Source: Pseudomonadota bacterium (GTDB lineage Bacteria; Pseudomonadota; Alphaproteobacteria; Acetobacterales; Acetobacteraceae). From it: a stretch of DNA of 64,000 bases. The stretch spans positions 620,001 to 684,000 of the forward strand of contig JAKBAD010000001.1 in assembly GCA_021809435.1 (NCBI GenBank), in the 5' to 3' direction. Numbering within the stretch: the first letter of the stretch is position 1; each line of letters opens with the position of its first letter. The translations under genes and the position numbers were made by a program. The notes beneath the pieces were generated by a model. The model was not told the DNA's origin. It made no database searches and was given only the letters and a program-made list of their open reading frames with translations. This document shows, one piece after another, positions 54,641-62,574 of the stretch.

Positions 54641-57214
54641 ATGTCTGACCCGCAAGACCCGTTTTCGGCAGGCGAACGCCTGGCCCCGCCCCGCCGCCAG
54701 CCCGAGCAAAAGCCCGAGCGGCCGCAACGCCCCGAACGCAAACGGCACCAAAGCCTCGGCGCCCGGCTGCTGGGCGGGCTGGTATTTGGCATTTACCGGT
54801 TCATTTTCGCGGGCGCGGTACTGGCCATTGCCGCCGGGGTCGGGGTGTTTTTTTACTTCTCGGCCAACCTGCCCAGCGTCGACAGCCTGAAGGACTATAA
54901 GCCGCCACTGGAAAGCCGGGTTTATGCCTCGGATTTCCAGGAACTGGGCTCGATTGGCAGCGAGCACTCGATTTATGTGACCTATGACCAGATTCCGCCG
55001 ATCGTCGCGCAGGCCTTCATCTCGGCCGAGGATCGGCTGTTCTGGTCCGAGCCCGGCATCAACCCCGCCGCCATCGTGCGCGCGGCGCTCACCGACATCA
55101 CCCTCATCGGCACGGGCCGGCGGCCCATCGGCGCATCCACCATCACCCAGCAGGTGGTGAAAAACATGCTGCTCGATAACCACATCACTTTCGCCACCAA
55201 AATCAAGGAGGCGCTGCTGGCCATGCGGGTCAGTCAGGTGATGACCAAGCAGCAAGTGCTCACGCTTTATTTGAACGAGGTCGATCTCGGCCATAATTCG
55301 CTCGGCATCGCGGCGGCCGCGCAAACCTATTTCGACAAGCCGCTCTCCCAACTCGACATCGCCCAAGCCGCGACGCTGGCCGCCCTGCCCAAGGCGCCAA
55401 CCAATTACGACCCCTTCCTGCATCCCGCCGACTCGCTGGCGCGGCGTAATTTCGTCATCAGCCGCATGTTGGCCGATGGCGCCATCACCCAGGCCCAGGC
55501 CGATGCCGCAACCCAGGAGCCGCTGCTGCCGCGGGCGGGCATTCTCGACCAAGGCATCCCCGATGGCGGCTATTTCGCCGACGCGGTGAAGGCACAGCTG
55601 ATTTCCCAGTTCGGCGCCGATACGGTCAATCAGGGCGGGCTGATCGTGCACACCACCATCGATCCCGCGCTGCAAAAGGCGGCGACCGATGCCGTGCGCG
55701 ACGGGCTGGAACAATATGACCATCGGCATGCGGGCTGGCACGGCCTCGTCACCACCATCGACACGCCCAACCTCGCCACCAGTTGGCAAAAGCCGCTGGC
55801 CAAGCTGGCCACACCGCCCGGCATGCGCGAGGCGTGGCGGCTTGGTGTGGTGCTGAACGCCGGCGCGCAAAGCGCGCTGATCGGCTCGATCGACCCGGCC
55901 TCGGGCGCCGCCCAAACCGGCAGCCTGCCACTGGCCAACATGCGCTGGGCGCGGCTGCGCGGCCATGGCGCGCCCAGCGCCGTTTCGCAGGTGCTGCACA
56001 CGGGCGATGTCATCATGGTCTCGGGTCAGGGCAATGATCTCTCGCTCGAACAAATCCCCATCGTGCAGGCGGCCTTGTTCTCCATCGACCCCAATACCGG
56101 CCGGGTGCTGGCCATGGTCGGCGGCTGGAGCCACGGCGTCAGCCCGTTCAACCGCGTGACACAGGCCCAGCGCCAGCCCGGCTCCTCGGTCAAGCCGCTG
56201 GTCTACCTCACCGCCATGGAACAAGGCGTGCAGCCCGATGCCGTGGTCCTCGACGCCCCCTTCGTGGAGCAACTGTCCGACGGCACCGTTTACCGCCCCG
56301 GCAATTACGAGCAGACCTTCCAGGGCCCGGTGCCGCTGTTCCACGCGCTTGAGCAATCGCTCAATCTCGCCACCCTGCATCTCGCGCGCCAGATCGGCTT
56401 GCCCAACATCGCCACCACGTTCCAGAATTTTGGCATCGTGAACCCGATGCCGCCTTATTATCCCTCGGCCATCGGCGCCATCGACACCACGCTGTGGAAA
56501 ATGGTCACCGCCTATGCCGCGCTCGATAATTATGGCCGCGAAGTGCAGCCGACGATGATCGACAGCGTGACCAACCCCGATGGCACCGTGCTCTATCAGG
56601 CGCCGGGCGAGAGCTGCCCCGGCTGCACCAACGGCACCCCCACCCAGCCGCCCCAGCTATCTCAGCCCGGCACCCAGGTGGCCGACCCCGATTCGGCGTT
56701 CCAGATCATCACCATGATGAAGGGCGTGGTGCTGCGCGGCACCGGCGTGCCGGCGGTGGTGGGCATTTCCCAACCCGTGGCGGGCAAGACCGGCACCACC
56801 AATAATTTCAACGACGCCTGGTTCATCGGCTTCACGCCGGGAATCGTGACCGGCTGCTGGATCGGCTATGATCAGCCCCAGGGGCTGGGCAACGATGAAA
56901 CCGGTGGCAGCGTGTGCGGGCCGATCTGGAATGAGTATATGAAGGCGGCGCTCAAGGACCAGCCCGACCTCGATTTCGCCGCGCCCCCCGGCATGAGCCT
57001 TGAGCAAGTGCCCGAGCCCGATGGCGAGATGGTGACGGAAGCCTTCAAACCCGGCCAGACGCCCGGCGCCCAGGACCAGAACTCGCTGCTCGGCGGTAAT
57101 GATACCGGGCTTGGCGCCTCCACCGGCGCGCCCGGCACCACCCCGGCCCCAGGCCAGCCAGGCGCCGCCAGCCCGCCCGCGAATGGCGGCTCCTCGCTCG
57201 GCGGGCTGTACTAA
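54641..57214 (+). CDS. mrcA: Penicillin-binding protein 1A
   Basis: 857 aa. One N-terminal membrane helix (about 45-72) after a Pro/Arg-rich cytosolic tail. Glycosyltransferase-51 domain: EDRLFWSEPGINPAAI, GASTITQQVVKN, YLNEVDLG. Transpeptidase domain: catalytic QPGSSVKPLVYL, SLNLATLHLAR (SxN) and AGKTGTTNNFNDAWFIGFTP (KTG). The C-terminal 70 residues are Pro/Gly/Ala-rich and disordered. The His pair expected after EDxxF in GT51 motif 1 is replaced by Glu-Pro. It makes murein in the periplasm. Confidence 0.96.
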   Translation: MSDPQDPFSAGERLAPPRRQPEQKPERPQRPERKRHQSLGARLLGGLVFGIYRFIFAGAVLAIAAGVGVFFYFSANLPSVDSLKDYKPPLESRVYASDFQELGSIGSEHSIYVTYDQIPPIVAQAFISAEDRLFWSEPGINPAAIVRAALTDITLIGTGRRPIGASTITQQVVKNMLLDNHITFATKIKEALLAMRVSQVMTKQQVLTLYLNEVDLGHNSLGIAAAAQTYFDKPLSQLDIAQAATLAALPKAPTNYDPFLHPADSLARRNFVISRMLADGAITQAQADAATQEPLLPRAGILDQGIPDGGYFADAVKAQLISQFGADTVNQGGLIVHTTIDPALQKAATDAVRDGLEQYDHRHAGWHGLVTTIDTPNLATSWQKPLAKLATPPGMREAWRLGVVLNAGAQSALIGSIDPASGAAQTGSLPLANMRWARLRGHGAPSAVSQVLHTGDVIMVSGQGNDLSLEQIPIVQAALFSIDPNTGRVLAMVGGWSHGVSPFNRVTQAQRQPGSSVKPLVYLTAMEQGVQPDAVVLDAPFVEQLSDGTVYRPGNYEQTFQGPVPLFHALEQSLNLATLHLARQIGLPNIATTFQNFGIVNPMPPYYPSAIGAIDTTLWKMVTAYAALDNYGREVQPTMIDSVTNPDGTVLYQAPGESCPGCTNGTPTQPPQLSQPGTQVADPDSAFQIITMMKGVVLRGTGVPAVVGISQPVAGKTGTTNNFNDAWFIGFTPGIVTGCWIGYDQPQGLGNDETGGSVCGPIWNEYMKAALKDQPDLDFAAPPGMSLEQVPEPDGEMVTEAFKPGQTPGAQDQNSLLGGNDTGLGASTGAPGTTPAPGQPGAASPPANGGSSLGGLY

Positions 57215-57242
57215 ACCGGTGCGTTTGGAGTAGTACGCCCCA

Positions 57243-58374
57243 ATGTCTGCTGAATCCGACCAACTGAATGAGCAAATCGGCCGCTCGGTCGCCTTGCTGA
57301 GGAGGCATCTTTGACTGGGATGCCGCTGTCATCAAGCTCGCTGAGCTGAACCACCGCGCCGAGGATCCCAACCTCTGGAACGACGCCGAGGCCGCGCAAA
57401 CCGTGATGCGCGAGCGCAACCGCATCGCCTCGATGGTCGAAGGCGTGCAGGCGATCGAGACCGAGACCAAGGATACGCTCGAACTCATCGAGATGGCCGA
57501 GGCCGAGGCCGACGAGGCCATGGTGCAAGACGGCATCAAGGCCCTGGAGCGCCTGGCCGAGACCGCCAAACAAAAAGAGATCGAGTCGCTGCTCTCGGGC
57601 GAAGCCGACGGGCGCGACGCGTTTGTGGAAATCAACGCCGGGTCGGGCGGTACCGAGGCCCAGGACTGGGCGCAGATGCTCTACCGCATGTATATGCGCT
57701 GGGCCGAGCGCAAGGGCTTCAAGGTCGAGGTGCTCGATGAATCAGAGGGCGAGCAGGCGGGCATCAAATCGGTGACGCTCCAGATCACCGGCGCCAATGC
57801 TTATGGCTGGCTGAAGACCGAATCGGGCGTGCACCGGCTGGTGCGTATCTCGCCATTCGACTCCGCCGCCCGCCGCCATACCAGCTTTTCCTCCGTATGG
57901 GTCTATCCGGTGGTCGACGATACGATCGAAATCGAGATCAACCCGGCGGATTTGAAGGTGGATACGTTCCGCGCCTCGGGCGCGGGCGGCCAGCACGTGA
58001 ACAAAACCGAATCGGCCATCCGCATCACCCACGTGCCCACGGGCATCATCGTCGCCTGCCAGACCGACCGCTCCCAGCACCGCAACCGCGCCACGGCCAT
58101 GAACATGCTCAAGGCGCGCATGTATGAGATGGAGCTGCAAAAGCGCGAAGCAGCCTCGGCCGCGACGGAAGCCGCCAAAACCGACATTGGCTGGGGTCAC
58201 CAGATCCGCTCTTACGTTCTGGCGCCTTATCAGCTGGTGAAAGACCTGCGCACCGGCTGCGAAAGCGGCAACCCCGCCGCCGTGCTCGATGGCGCGCTCG
58301 ACCCGTTCCTGGCCGCCTCGCTCGCCGCGCGCGTGGGCGCCACGCGCTCGGAAGCCTCGGCGATGGCCGAGTAA
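57243..58374 (+). CDS. prfB: Peptide chain release factor 2, with programmed +1 frameshift
   Basis: 376 aa after frameshifting. The zero frame (MSAESDQLNEQIGRSVALL) ends at a TGA at 57312. Slippage on CTT moves to the +1 frame that continues DWDAAVIKLAELNHRAEDPNLW and runs to 58374; the ORF track shows only 57403-58374. RF2 recognises UAA and UGA. The SPF motif (RISPFDSAARRHTSF) marks RF2 rather than RF1, and GAGGQHVNKTESAIRITH holds the GGQ catalytic motif. Low RF2 favours frameshifting, giving autoregulation. Confidence 0.97.
57300..57315 (+). promoter_or_regulatory. prfB +1 recoding site
   Basis: AGGAGG-CAT-CTT-TGA-C: an internal Shine-Dalgarno-like AGGAGG three bases before the slippery CTT and the in-frame TGA. 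This is the canonical arrangement (E. coli AGGGGG TAT CTT TGA C). Confidence 0.96.
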
Positions 58375-58401
58375 GGGCTGGGACCGGTTTCAGACGTTTT
58401 T

Positions 58402-58444
58402 AGGGGCGGCCTTTTTAAAACAGGCCGCCCTAAAACTTTTAAGC
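58402..58444 (+). repeat. Hairpin plus CTAAAACTTTTAA tail (repeat copy 3, terminator-like)
   Basis: GGGCGGCCT-TTTTAAAAC-AGGCCGCCC followed by TAAAACTTTTAAGC, 28 bp after the prfB stop. It is a divergent relative of the elements at 17.0 and 42.6 kb and a possible prfB terminator. Confidence 0.7.
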
Positions 58445-58509
58445 TCATCCAAAGCCAATTTATCCCCGCCCGGCTTTCACGGGGCGGCATGCGCGGTTAG
58501 GTTGGTGCC

Positions 58510-59208
58510 ATGTTCGCGCATTTGCCCGCCCTGCTCGCCGCCTTCGCCGCCTCGGCGGTCGAATTCATCGAAGCCCTGACCATTGTGCTGGCGGTGGGCG
58601 TGGCGCGCGGCTGGCGCCCGGCGCTTACGGGCGCGGGGGCGGCTTTGGCCTTGCTGGCGGGTAGCGTCGCGCTGATTGGCCCGTTGCTGGCGCGGGTCGA
58701 TCTGCGCGTCATCCATCTGCTCACCGCCGCGCTGCTGCTCACGCTCGGGCTGCGCTGGCTCAGAAAATCCGTGCTGCGCGCGGCCGGACGGATGAAACAA
58801 CGCGACGAGGCGGCGGCTTATGAACGCGAGCTGAAGCTGCTGCAAAACCCCGCGGTGGCGGCGTTTGGCACGGCGTTCAACATCACCCTCACCGAAGGCA
58901 TCGAGGTGGTATTCATCGTGCTGGCCATTGGCGCCGGGGCGCCGGCGCTGCTGCCATCCGCCGTCGCGGGCGCGCTCATGGCCCTGGTGCTGGTAATGTT
59001 CGCGGGCCTGCTGGTGCATCGCCCGCTGGCCCGGATCCCGGAAAACACCCTGAAATTCGGCGCCGCCATCCTGCTGGTCTCGTTCGGGCTGTTCTGGGGC
59101 GCCGATGGGCTGGGTCTGGCGCTTCCCGGTGGCGATGCCACCCTGCCCGCGCTCATCGCCCTGGTGCTGGCCGCCGCCCTGCTGGCCACCCGCGCGCTGC
59201 GCGTGTAG
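58510..59208 (+). CDS. FTR1-like multi-pass membrane protein (COG4280-type)
   Basis: 232 aa with about six to seven hydrophobic helices. Two related Glu-containing motifs sit in helices: AVEFIEALTIVLAVG near residue 20 and LTEGIEVVFIVLAIGAG near 125, resembling the RExxE motifs of FTR1/EfeU iron permeases and of GDT1-type transporters, in internal-repeat arrangement. A charged loop lies at about 85-110. It probably transports a metal ion; the identity is unknown. An RBS is not obvious. Confidence 0.8.
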   Translation: MFAHLPALLAAFAASAVEFIEALTIVLAVGVARGWRPALTGAGAALALLAGSVALIGPLLARVDLRVIHLLTAALLLTLGLRWLRKSVLRAAGRMKQRDEAAAYERELKLLQNPAVAAFGTAFNITLTEGIEVVFIVLAIGAGAPALLPSAVAGALMALVLVMFAGLLVHRPLARIPENTLKFGAAILLVSFGLFWGADGLGLALPGGDATLPALIALVLAAALLATRALRV

Positions 59209-59233
59209 CGCCATAACCGTTTGGTCGGAACAT

Positions 59234-59283
59234 CTAGAGCGACATCTAATCAAATGGAATCATTTGATTGGATGTCGCTCTAG
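59234..59283. repeat. Mosaic palindromic repeat, copy 3 (50-bp half-element)
   Basis: CTAGAGCGACATCTAATCAAATG-GAAT-CATTTGATTGGATGTCGCTCTAG, a 23-bp palindrome with one mismatch, CTAG at both ends. Only the first palindrome of copies 1 and 2 is present. Its right end contains the stop codon of the following LysR gene. Confidence 0.93.
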
Positions 59284-60131
59284 GCCCAGCCCCGCGCGCG
59301 GCACAGTTTCACAAACGCGCCCGCCGCCGGGCGCATCACCCGCCCGGCCACGGCGGTCAGATAAATCCGCCGGGTCAACTCTGGCTCCACAAACCGCCGC
59401 GCGGTGAGGCTGGGCGGCAGGCTGAGCCGCTCGGAGAGCAGCGCCACCCCAAGCCCCGCCGCCACCAGATCAAGCACCTGCCCCTGCGTGCCCCGGCAGG
59501 GCCGCAGCGCCACACCCTGCCCCGCGCGGGTGCCAAAACCGCCGCACGCATCGCCCACCAGCAGCGTCTCACCGGCCAGATCCGCCAACATGCACTGGTT
59601 GCGCGCGGCCAGACGGTGGCCCACCGGGCACACCAGCGCCGCCCGGTCGAGGTAAAGCGGCCAGCGGTGCAGGCGCTCGGGCAAATCACCCTCGGGTATC
59701 AGCGCGCAATCAAGCGCATCGGCCAGCAACGCCTCCGACAAACCGGCGCTCGAGGCCTCGGTGAACTGCACCTCGGCCTCGGGCATGGCGCGCAGCACTT
59801 CGGCCACTTCGGCGCCCACCACGCCAGCCGCAATGCCCGGGCCAAAGCCAATGCGCAGCCCCCCCGGCCCGGCAATATGGGCGGCGGCCAGGGCGCGGGC
59901 GGCATCGGCGGCCTCCATCATCGCCCGCAGGGGCGCGCGCATATCCTCGCCCAGTTGGGTCAGGCGGGTCTGGGTGCCTTCACGCAAAATCAGCGCGCCG
60001 CCAAACTCCTCCTCCAGCCGGGCGATGGCGCGCGAAAAAGCCGGCTGGGTGACATGGCAGGCCTCCGCCGCGCGCGAAAAATTCAGCACGCGGGCCAGCG
60101 CCAGAAAATAGCGCACCTGGGTCAGCTCCAT
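59280..60131 (-). CDS. LysR-type regulator of the Met-rich/peroxiredoxin locus
   Basis: 283 aa. Helix-turn-helix VRYFLALARVLNFSRAAEACHVTQPAFSRAIARLEEEFGG, then the effector domain with several cysteines (DCALIP, VCPVG, CMLADL, ACGGFG, RPCRG, KLCRARG), which could sense oxidants, though this is speculation. It lies downstream of the peroxiredoxin-like gene with a 10-bp overlap, suggesting one transcript. The TAG stop is supplied by the repeat element. Confidence 0.9.
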   Translation of the reverse strand: MELTQVRYFLALARVLNFSRAAEACHVTQPAFSRAIARLEEEFGGALILREGTQTRLTQLGEDMRAPLRAMMEAADAARALAAAHIAGPGGLRIGFGPGIAAGVVGAEVAEVLRAMPEAEVQFTEASSAGLSEALLADALDCALIPEGDLPERLHRWPLYLDRAALVCPVGHRLAARNQCMLADLAGETLLVGDACGGFGTRAGQGVALRPCRGTQGQVLDLVAAGLGVALLSERLSLPPSLTARRFVEPELTRRIYLTAVAGRVMRPAAGAFVKLCRARGWA

Positions 60132-60760
60132 GCGCCCTGCCCTTCCAACCGGGCGATGATCTCGTCAGGCTCCGGGCGCTTGGCGAAATCCCCCTCGGCA
60201 AAGCGCCAGGACACCACGCCATCGGGGCGGATGATGAACACGGCGGGCACCGGCAGGCACCAGGCGGCATTGCCGTGGCGCATGGCGAGATCCACCGCCC
60301 CCAGCCGCGCGCGGTAGAGCGGCGGCACGCGATAAACCACCCCCGCCTGCACCCCAACCCCGAAATCAACATCGCACAGCACCTCGAAGGCGCCGTGATG
60401 ACGGGCGCTGAAGCGGGCGGGCAGATCGCCGGTTTCCGGTGTCAGCGTCAGCAGCCGCCCGCCGGCCTGGCTGATGCGCGGCGCGGCCTCGGCCAGGGCT
60501 TCGGCCATGAGCTTGCAAAACGGGCACCATTCACCACGGAAAAACACCAGCACCACCGGGCCGCGCGCCAGCTCGTCACGCAAGGTAACCAGCCGCCCCG
60601 CGGCGCTGGGCAGGCAGAATTCCGGAAAAACCGCTCCCTGAGGCAGAATACCCTCCAGAAACCCAGTGCGCGCGAGCGTGCCCAGCACCTGGATGTAGGC
60701 GGCATCCCAGTCAGGATTTTCGCGCCGGGCGGCGAGCAGCGCGCCCAGGCGGTCGGTCAA
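60122..60760 (-). CDS. Peroxiredoxin-like (AhpC/TSA) protein
   Basis: 212 aa from TTG 60760; AAGGAGG is 14 bp away, so the start is uncertain. Thioredoxin-fold with FFRGEWCPFCKLMAEAL (CxxC in the position of the peroxidatic Cys) and IIRPDGVVSWRFAEGDFAKRPEP, typical of the peroxiredoxin-like redoxin family. It probably reduces peroxides or hypohalous products in the cytosol. It lies between the LysR gene and the Met-rich peptide gene on the same strand. Confidence 0.88.
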   Translation of the reverse strand: MTDRLGALLAARRENPDWDAAYIQVLGTLARTGFLEGILPQGAVFPEFCLPSAAGRLVTLRDELARGPVVLVFFRGEWCPFCKLMAEALAEAAPRISQAGGRLLTLTPETGDLPARFSARHHGAFEVLCDVDFGVGVQAGVVYRVPPLYRARLGAVDLAMRHGNAAWCLPVPAVFIIRPDGVVSWRFAEGDFAKRPEPDEIIARLEGQGAWS

Positions 60761-60827
60761 CGTGCCGATGTCAGCCTCCTTGCCTCCGGGCGCGAGGGTA
60801 GAACCCCGCCCCGGTTGCGCGCAATGC

Positions 60828-61094
60828 TTACTGCGAATTGCTCATGGAATTATGGCTCATGCCGGTGCTGGCGCCATTGCCCATGGTGTTGGCCTTGCTG
60901 TTGCCCATGGCACTGGCGGTGGAAGGCTTGGCGCTGTTGCCCATGGCGCTGTCTTGGCCCATCGCGCCGCCACCCGACATGGCGGTGCCCGAGACATTGC
61001 CCATGGCATTGCTCATGGACGAGCTGGTTTGCGCGTGCGCCATGCCAAACCCCGCCAGGCTGAGCACCACGAGAGCGGCAGTGATACGAGACAT
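60828..61094 (-). CDS. Small secreted methionine-rich repeat peptide
   Basis: 88 aa. AGGAGG ribosome site, then a signal peptide (MSRITAALVVLSLAGFGMAHA, cut before QTSSS). The mature 67 residues are Ser/Asn/Gly/Ala-rich and hold nine Met (about 13%), with the recurring unit SAMGNS / NAMGN / NTMGN. It has no Cys and no folded-domain pattern. Met-rich periplasmic peptides such as MrpX of Azospira serve as oxidant sinks, repaired by a methionine sulfoxide reductase; here the divergent neighbours are a molybdoenzyme and its cytochrome b. Copper binding by Met residues is an alternative. Confidence 0.85.
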   Translation of the reverse strand: MSRITAALVVLSLAGFGMAHAQTSSSMSNAMGNVSGTAMSGGGAMGQDSAMGNSAKPSTASAMGNSKANTMGNGASTGMSHNSMSNSQ

Positions 61095-61242
61095 TCTAAA
61101 ATCCTCCTGCGAAAACCGGGATCATCCGGCCCGCCAGAGATGCCAGCCCAAGCCCCCTTGCGCCAATGCCGTTGCGGCATAAATCCGATGCCTTGAGGCG
61201 GTCGTATCTTCCAGAGCTAATAGCGCCTGAAAGGAGCCGGAC

Positions 61243-61836
61243 ATGGCGAACAAGCCCATCCACCCCTGGCCATTGCGGTTGATGCACGCGCTCAACGCCC
61301 TGGCCATCATCATGATGATCGGTTCAGGCTGGCAGATTTATGATTCCTCCCCCCTGTTCACCTTCACCTTCCCCGCAACCATCACCATAGGCCAATGGCT
61401 CGGCGCCGCCATCGCCTGGCATCTGGCCTGCATGTGGCTGCTGGTGCTCAACGGCCTTTGCTATGTCGGCTGGAGCCTGGCTTCGGGCCATTGGCGTAAA
61501 TTCCTGCCGCTCACGCCCCGGCTGGTGTGGCAAGATCTGAACGCCGCGCTCCGCTTCCGCCTGCCCCATGAAACCGGCGTCTATAACGCCGTGCAGCGGC
61601 TGCTTTACGTGGGCGTGCTGCTGGCCGGGCTGGTGCTGGTCATTTCGGGGCTTGGCATCTGGAAGCCCGTGCAATTGTGGTTCTTGTGCGATCTGTGCGG
61701 CGGCTTCGTGGTGGCGCGCTATGTGCATTTCTTCGCCATGAGCGCGGTGGTGCTGTTTCTGGTCGTGCATCTGGCGCTGGTCATCGCCGTGCCCAAGGTG
61801 TTGCCGCCCATGATCTTCGGGGGGCGCGCGCCATGA
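61243..61836 (+). CDS. Cytochrome b561/b6-type membrane subunit
   Basis: 197 aa with GAAAGGAG before the ATG. Four membrane helices and His residues placed as haem ligands (IHPWPLRLMHALNAL, AIAWHLACMWLL, ARYVHFFAMSA, FLVVHLALVIAVP), the Ni,Fe-hydrogenase/b561 pattern. It carries electrons between the quinone pool and a periplasmic partner. The next gene overlaps its stop by ATGA and encodes a sulfite-oxidase-fold enzyme, so the two probably form a redox pair analogous to MsrPQ although MsrQ belongs to a different family. Confidence 0.92.
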   Translation: MANKPIHPWPLRLMHALNALAIIMMIGSGWQIYDSSPLFTFTFPATITIGQWLGAAIAWHLACMWLLVLNGLCYVGWSLASGHWRKFLPLTPRLVWQDLNAALRFRLPHETGVYNAVQRLLYVGVLLAGLVLVISGLGIWKPVQLWFLCDLCGGFVVARYVHFFAMSAVVLFLVVHLALVIAVPKVLPPMIFGGRAP

Positions 61837-62543
61837 TCCGCCGCCGCACCCTGCTCTACCGCGCCATGGCGCTCGGGCTCATTTCGCCCCTCACCGCCTG
61901 TGATTTCGACGATCCGATGCACCCAGACCTCGCCGACAAATTCCTCTCCGCCATGTCGCGCTGGAACGACATGGTGCAGGCGGCGCTGTTCAACCCCCAC
62001 ACCCTCGCCCCCAGCTTCCGCCCAGACCAGATCACCCGCCCGCCGCGCTTCAACGCCTTCTACGATATTTCCCAGGCGCCCATCGTCTCGCCCGCCACCT
62101 GGCGGCTGGCGCTGTCCGGCCAGATCGCCGACAAGCGCCCCTGGGGGCTCGATGAGCTGCTCGCCCTGCCGCAGGAAAGCCAGATCACCCAGCTCACCTG
62201 CGTGGAGGGCTGGCGCACCATCGGGCAATGGAGCGGCGTGCGCCTGAGCGCGTTCCTGCGCCGCGTGGGGGCCGATCTCTCCTGCCGCTATGTCGGGTTT
62301 CAATGCGCCGATGGCTATTACACCTCCATCGACATGGCCTCCGCCCTGCACCCGCAAACCATCCTGGCCCTCACCTTTCTGGGCGCGCCACTCACGCCCC
62401 CCTTCGGCGCGCCGCTGCGGCTCAGAATTCCCACCAAGCTTGGCTTCAAAAACCCCAAGAGCGTGGTGGCGCTCTCGGTCACCAACCACTACCCGGGCGG
62501 ATATTGGGAAGATCAGGGCTATAACTGGTTCTCCGGCTCTTGA
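61833..62543 (+). CDS. Molybdopterin-dependent oxidoreductase (sulfite-oxidase fold)
   Basis: 236 aa from ATG 61833 overlapping the cytochrome gene. The N-terminus MIRRRTLLYRAMALGLISPLTAC has an arginine cluster and a lipobox-like LTAC, suggesting export, perhaps as a Tat lipoprotein. The Mo-binding domain has the Mo-ligating Cys in ITQLTCVEGWRTIGQWSGV, ADGYYTSIDMASALHPQT, and PLRLRIPTKLGFKNPKSV. It is shorter than MsrP/YedY. Substrate unknown; methionine sulfoxide in the adjacent Met-rich peptide is a testable guess. Confidence 0.92.
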   Translation: MIRRRTLLYRAMALGLISPLTACDFDDPMHPDLADKFLSAMSRWNDMVQAALFNPHTLAPSFRPDQITRPPRFNAFYDISQAPIVSPATWRLALSGQIADKRPWGLDELLALPQESQITQLTCVEGWRTIGQWSGVRLSAFLRRVGADLSCRYVGFQCADGYYTSIDMASALHPQTILALTFLGAPLTPPFGAPLRLRIPTKLGFKNPKSVVALSVTNHYPGGYWEDQGYNWFSGS

Positions 62544-62574
62544 TGATTGCCGTGAGCTGCGCCAAGCAACGGGC

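Noticed and set aside
54569-56380. 603-aa minus-strand ORF opposite PBP1A
   Set aside because: Antisense shadow; PBP1A catalytic motifs on the plus strand are intact.
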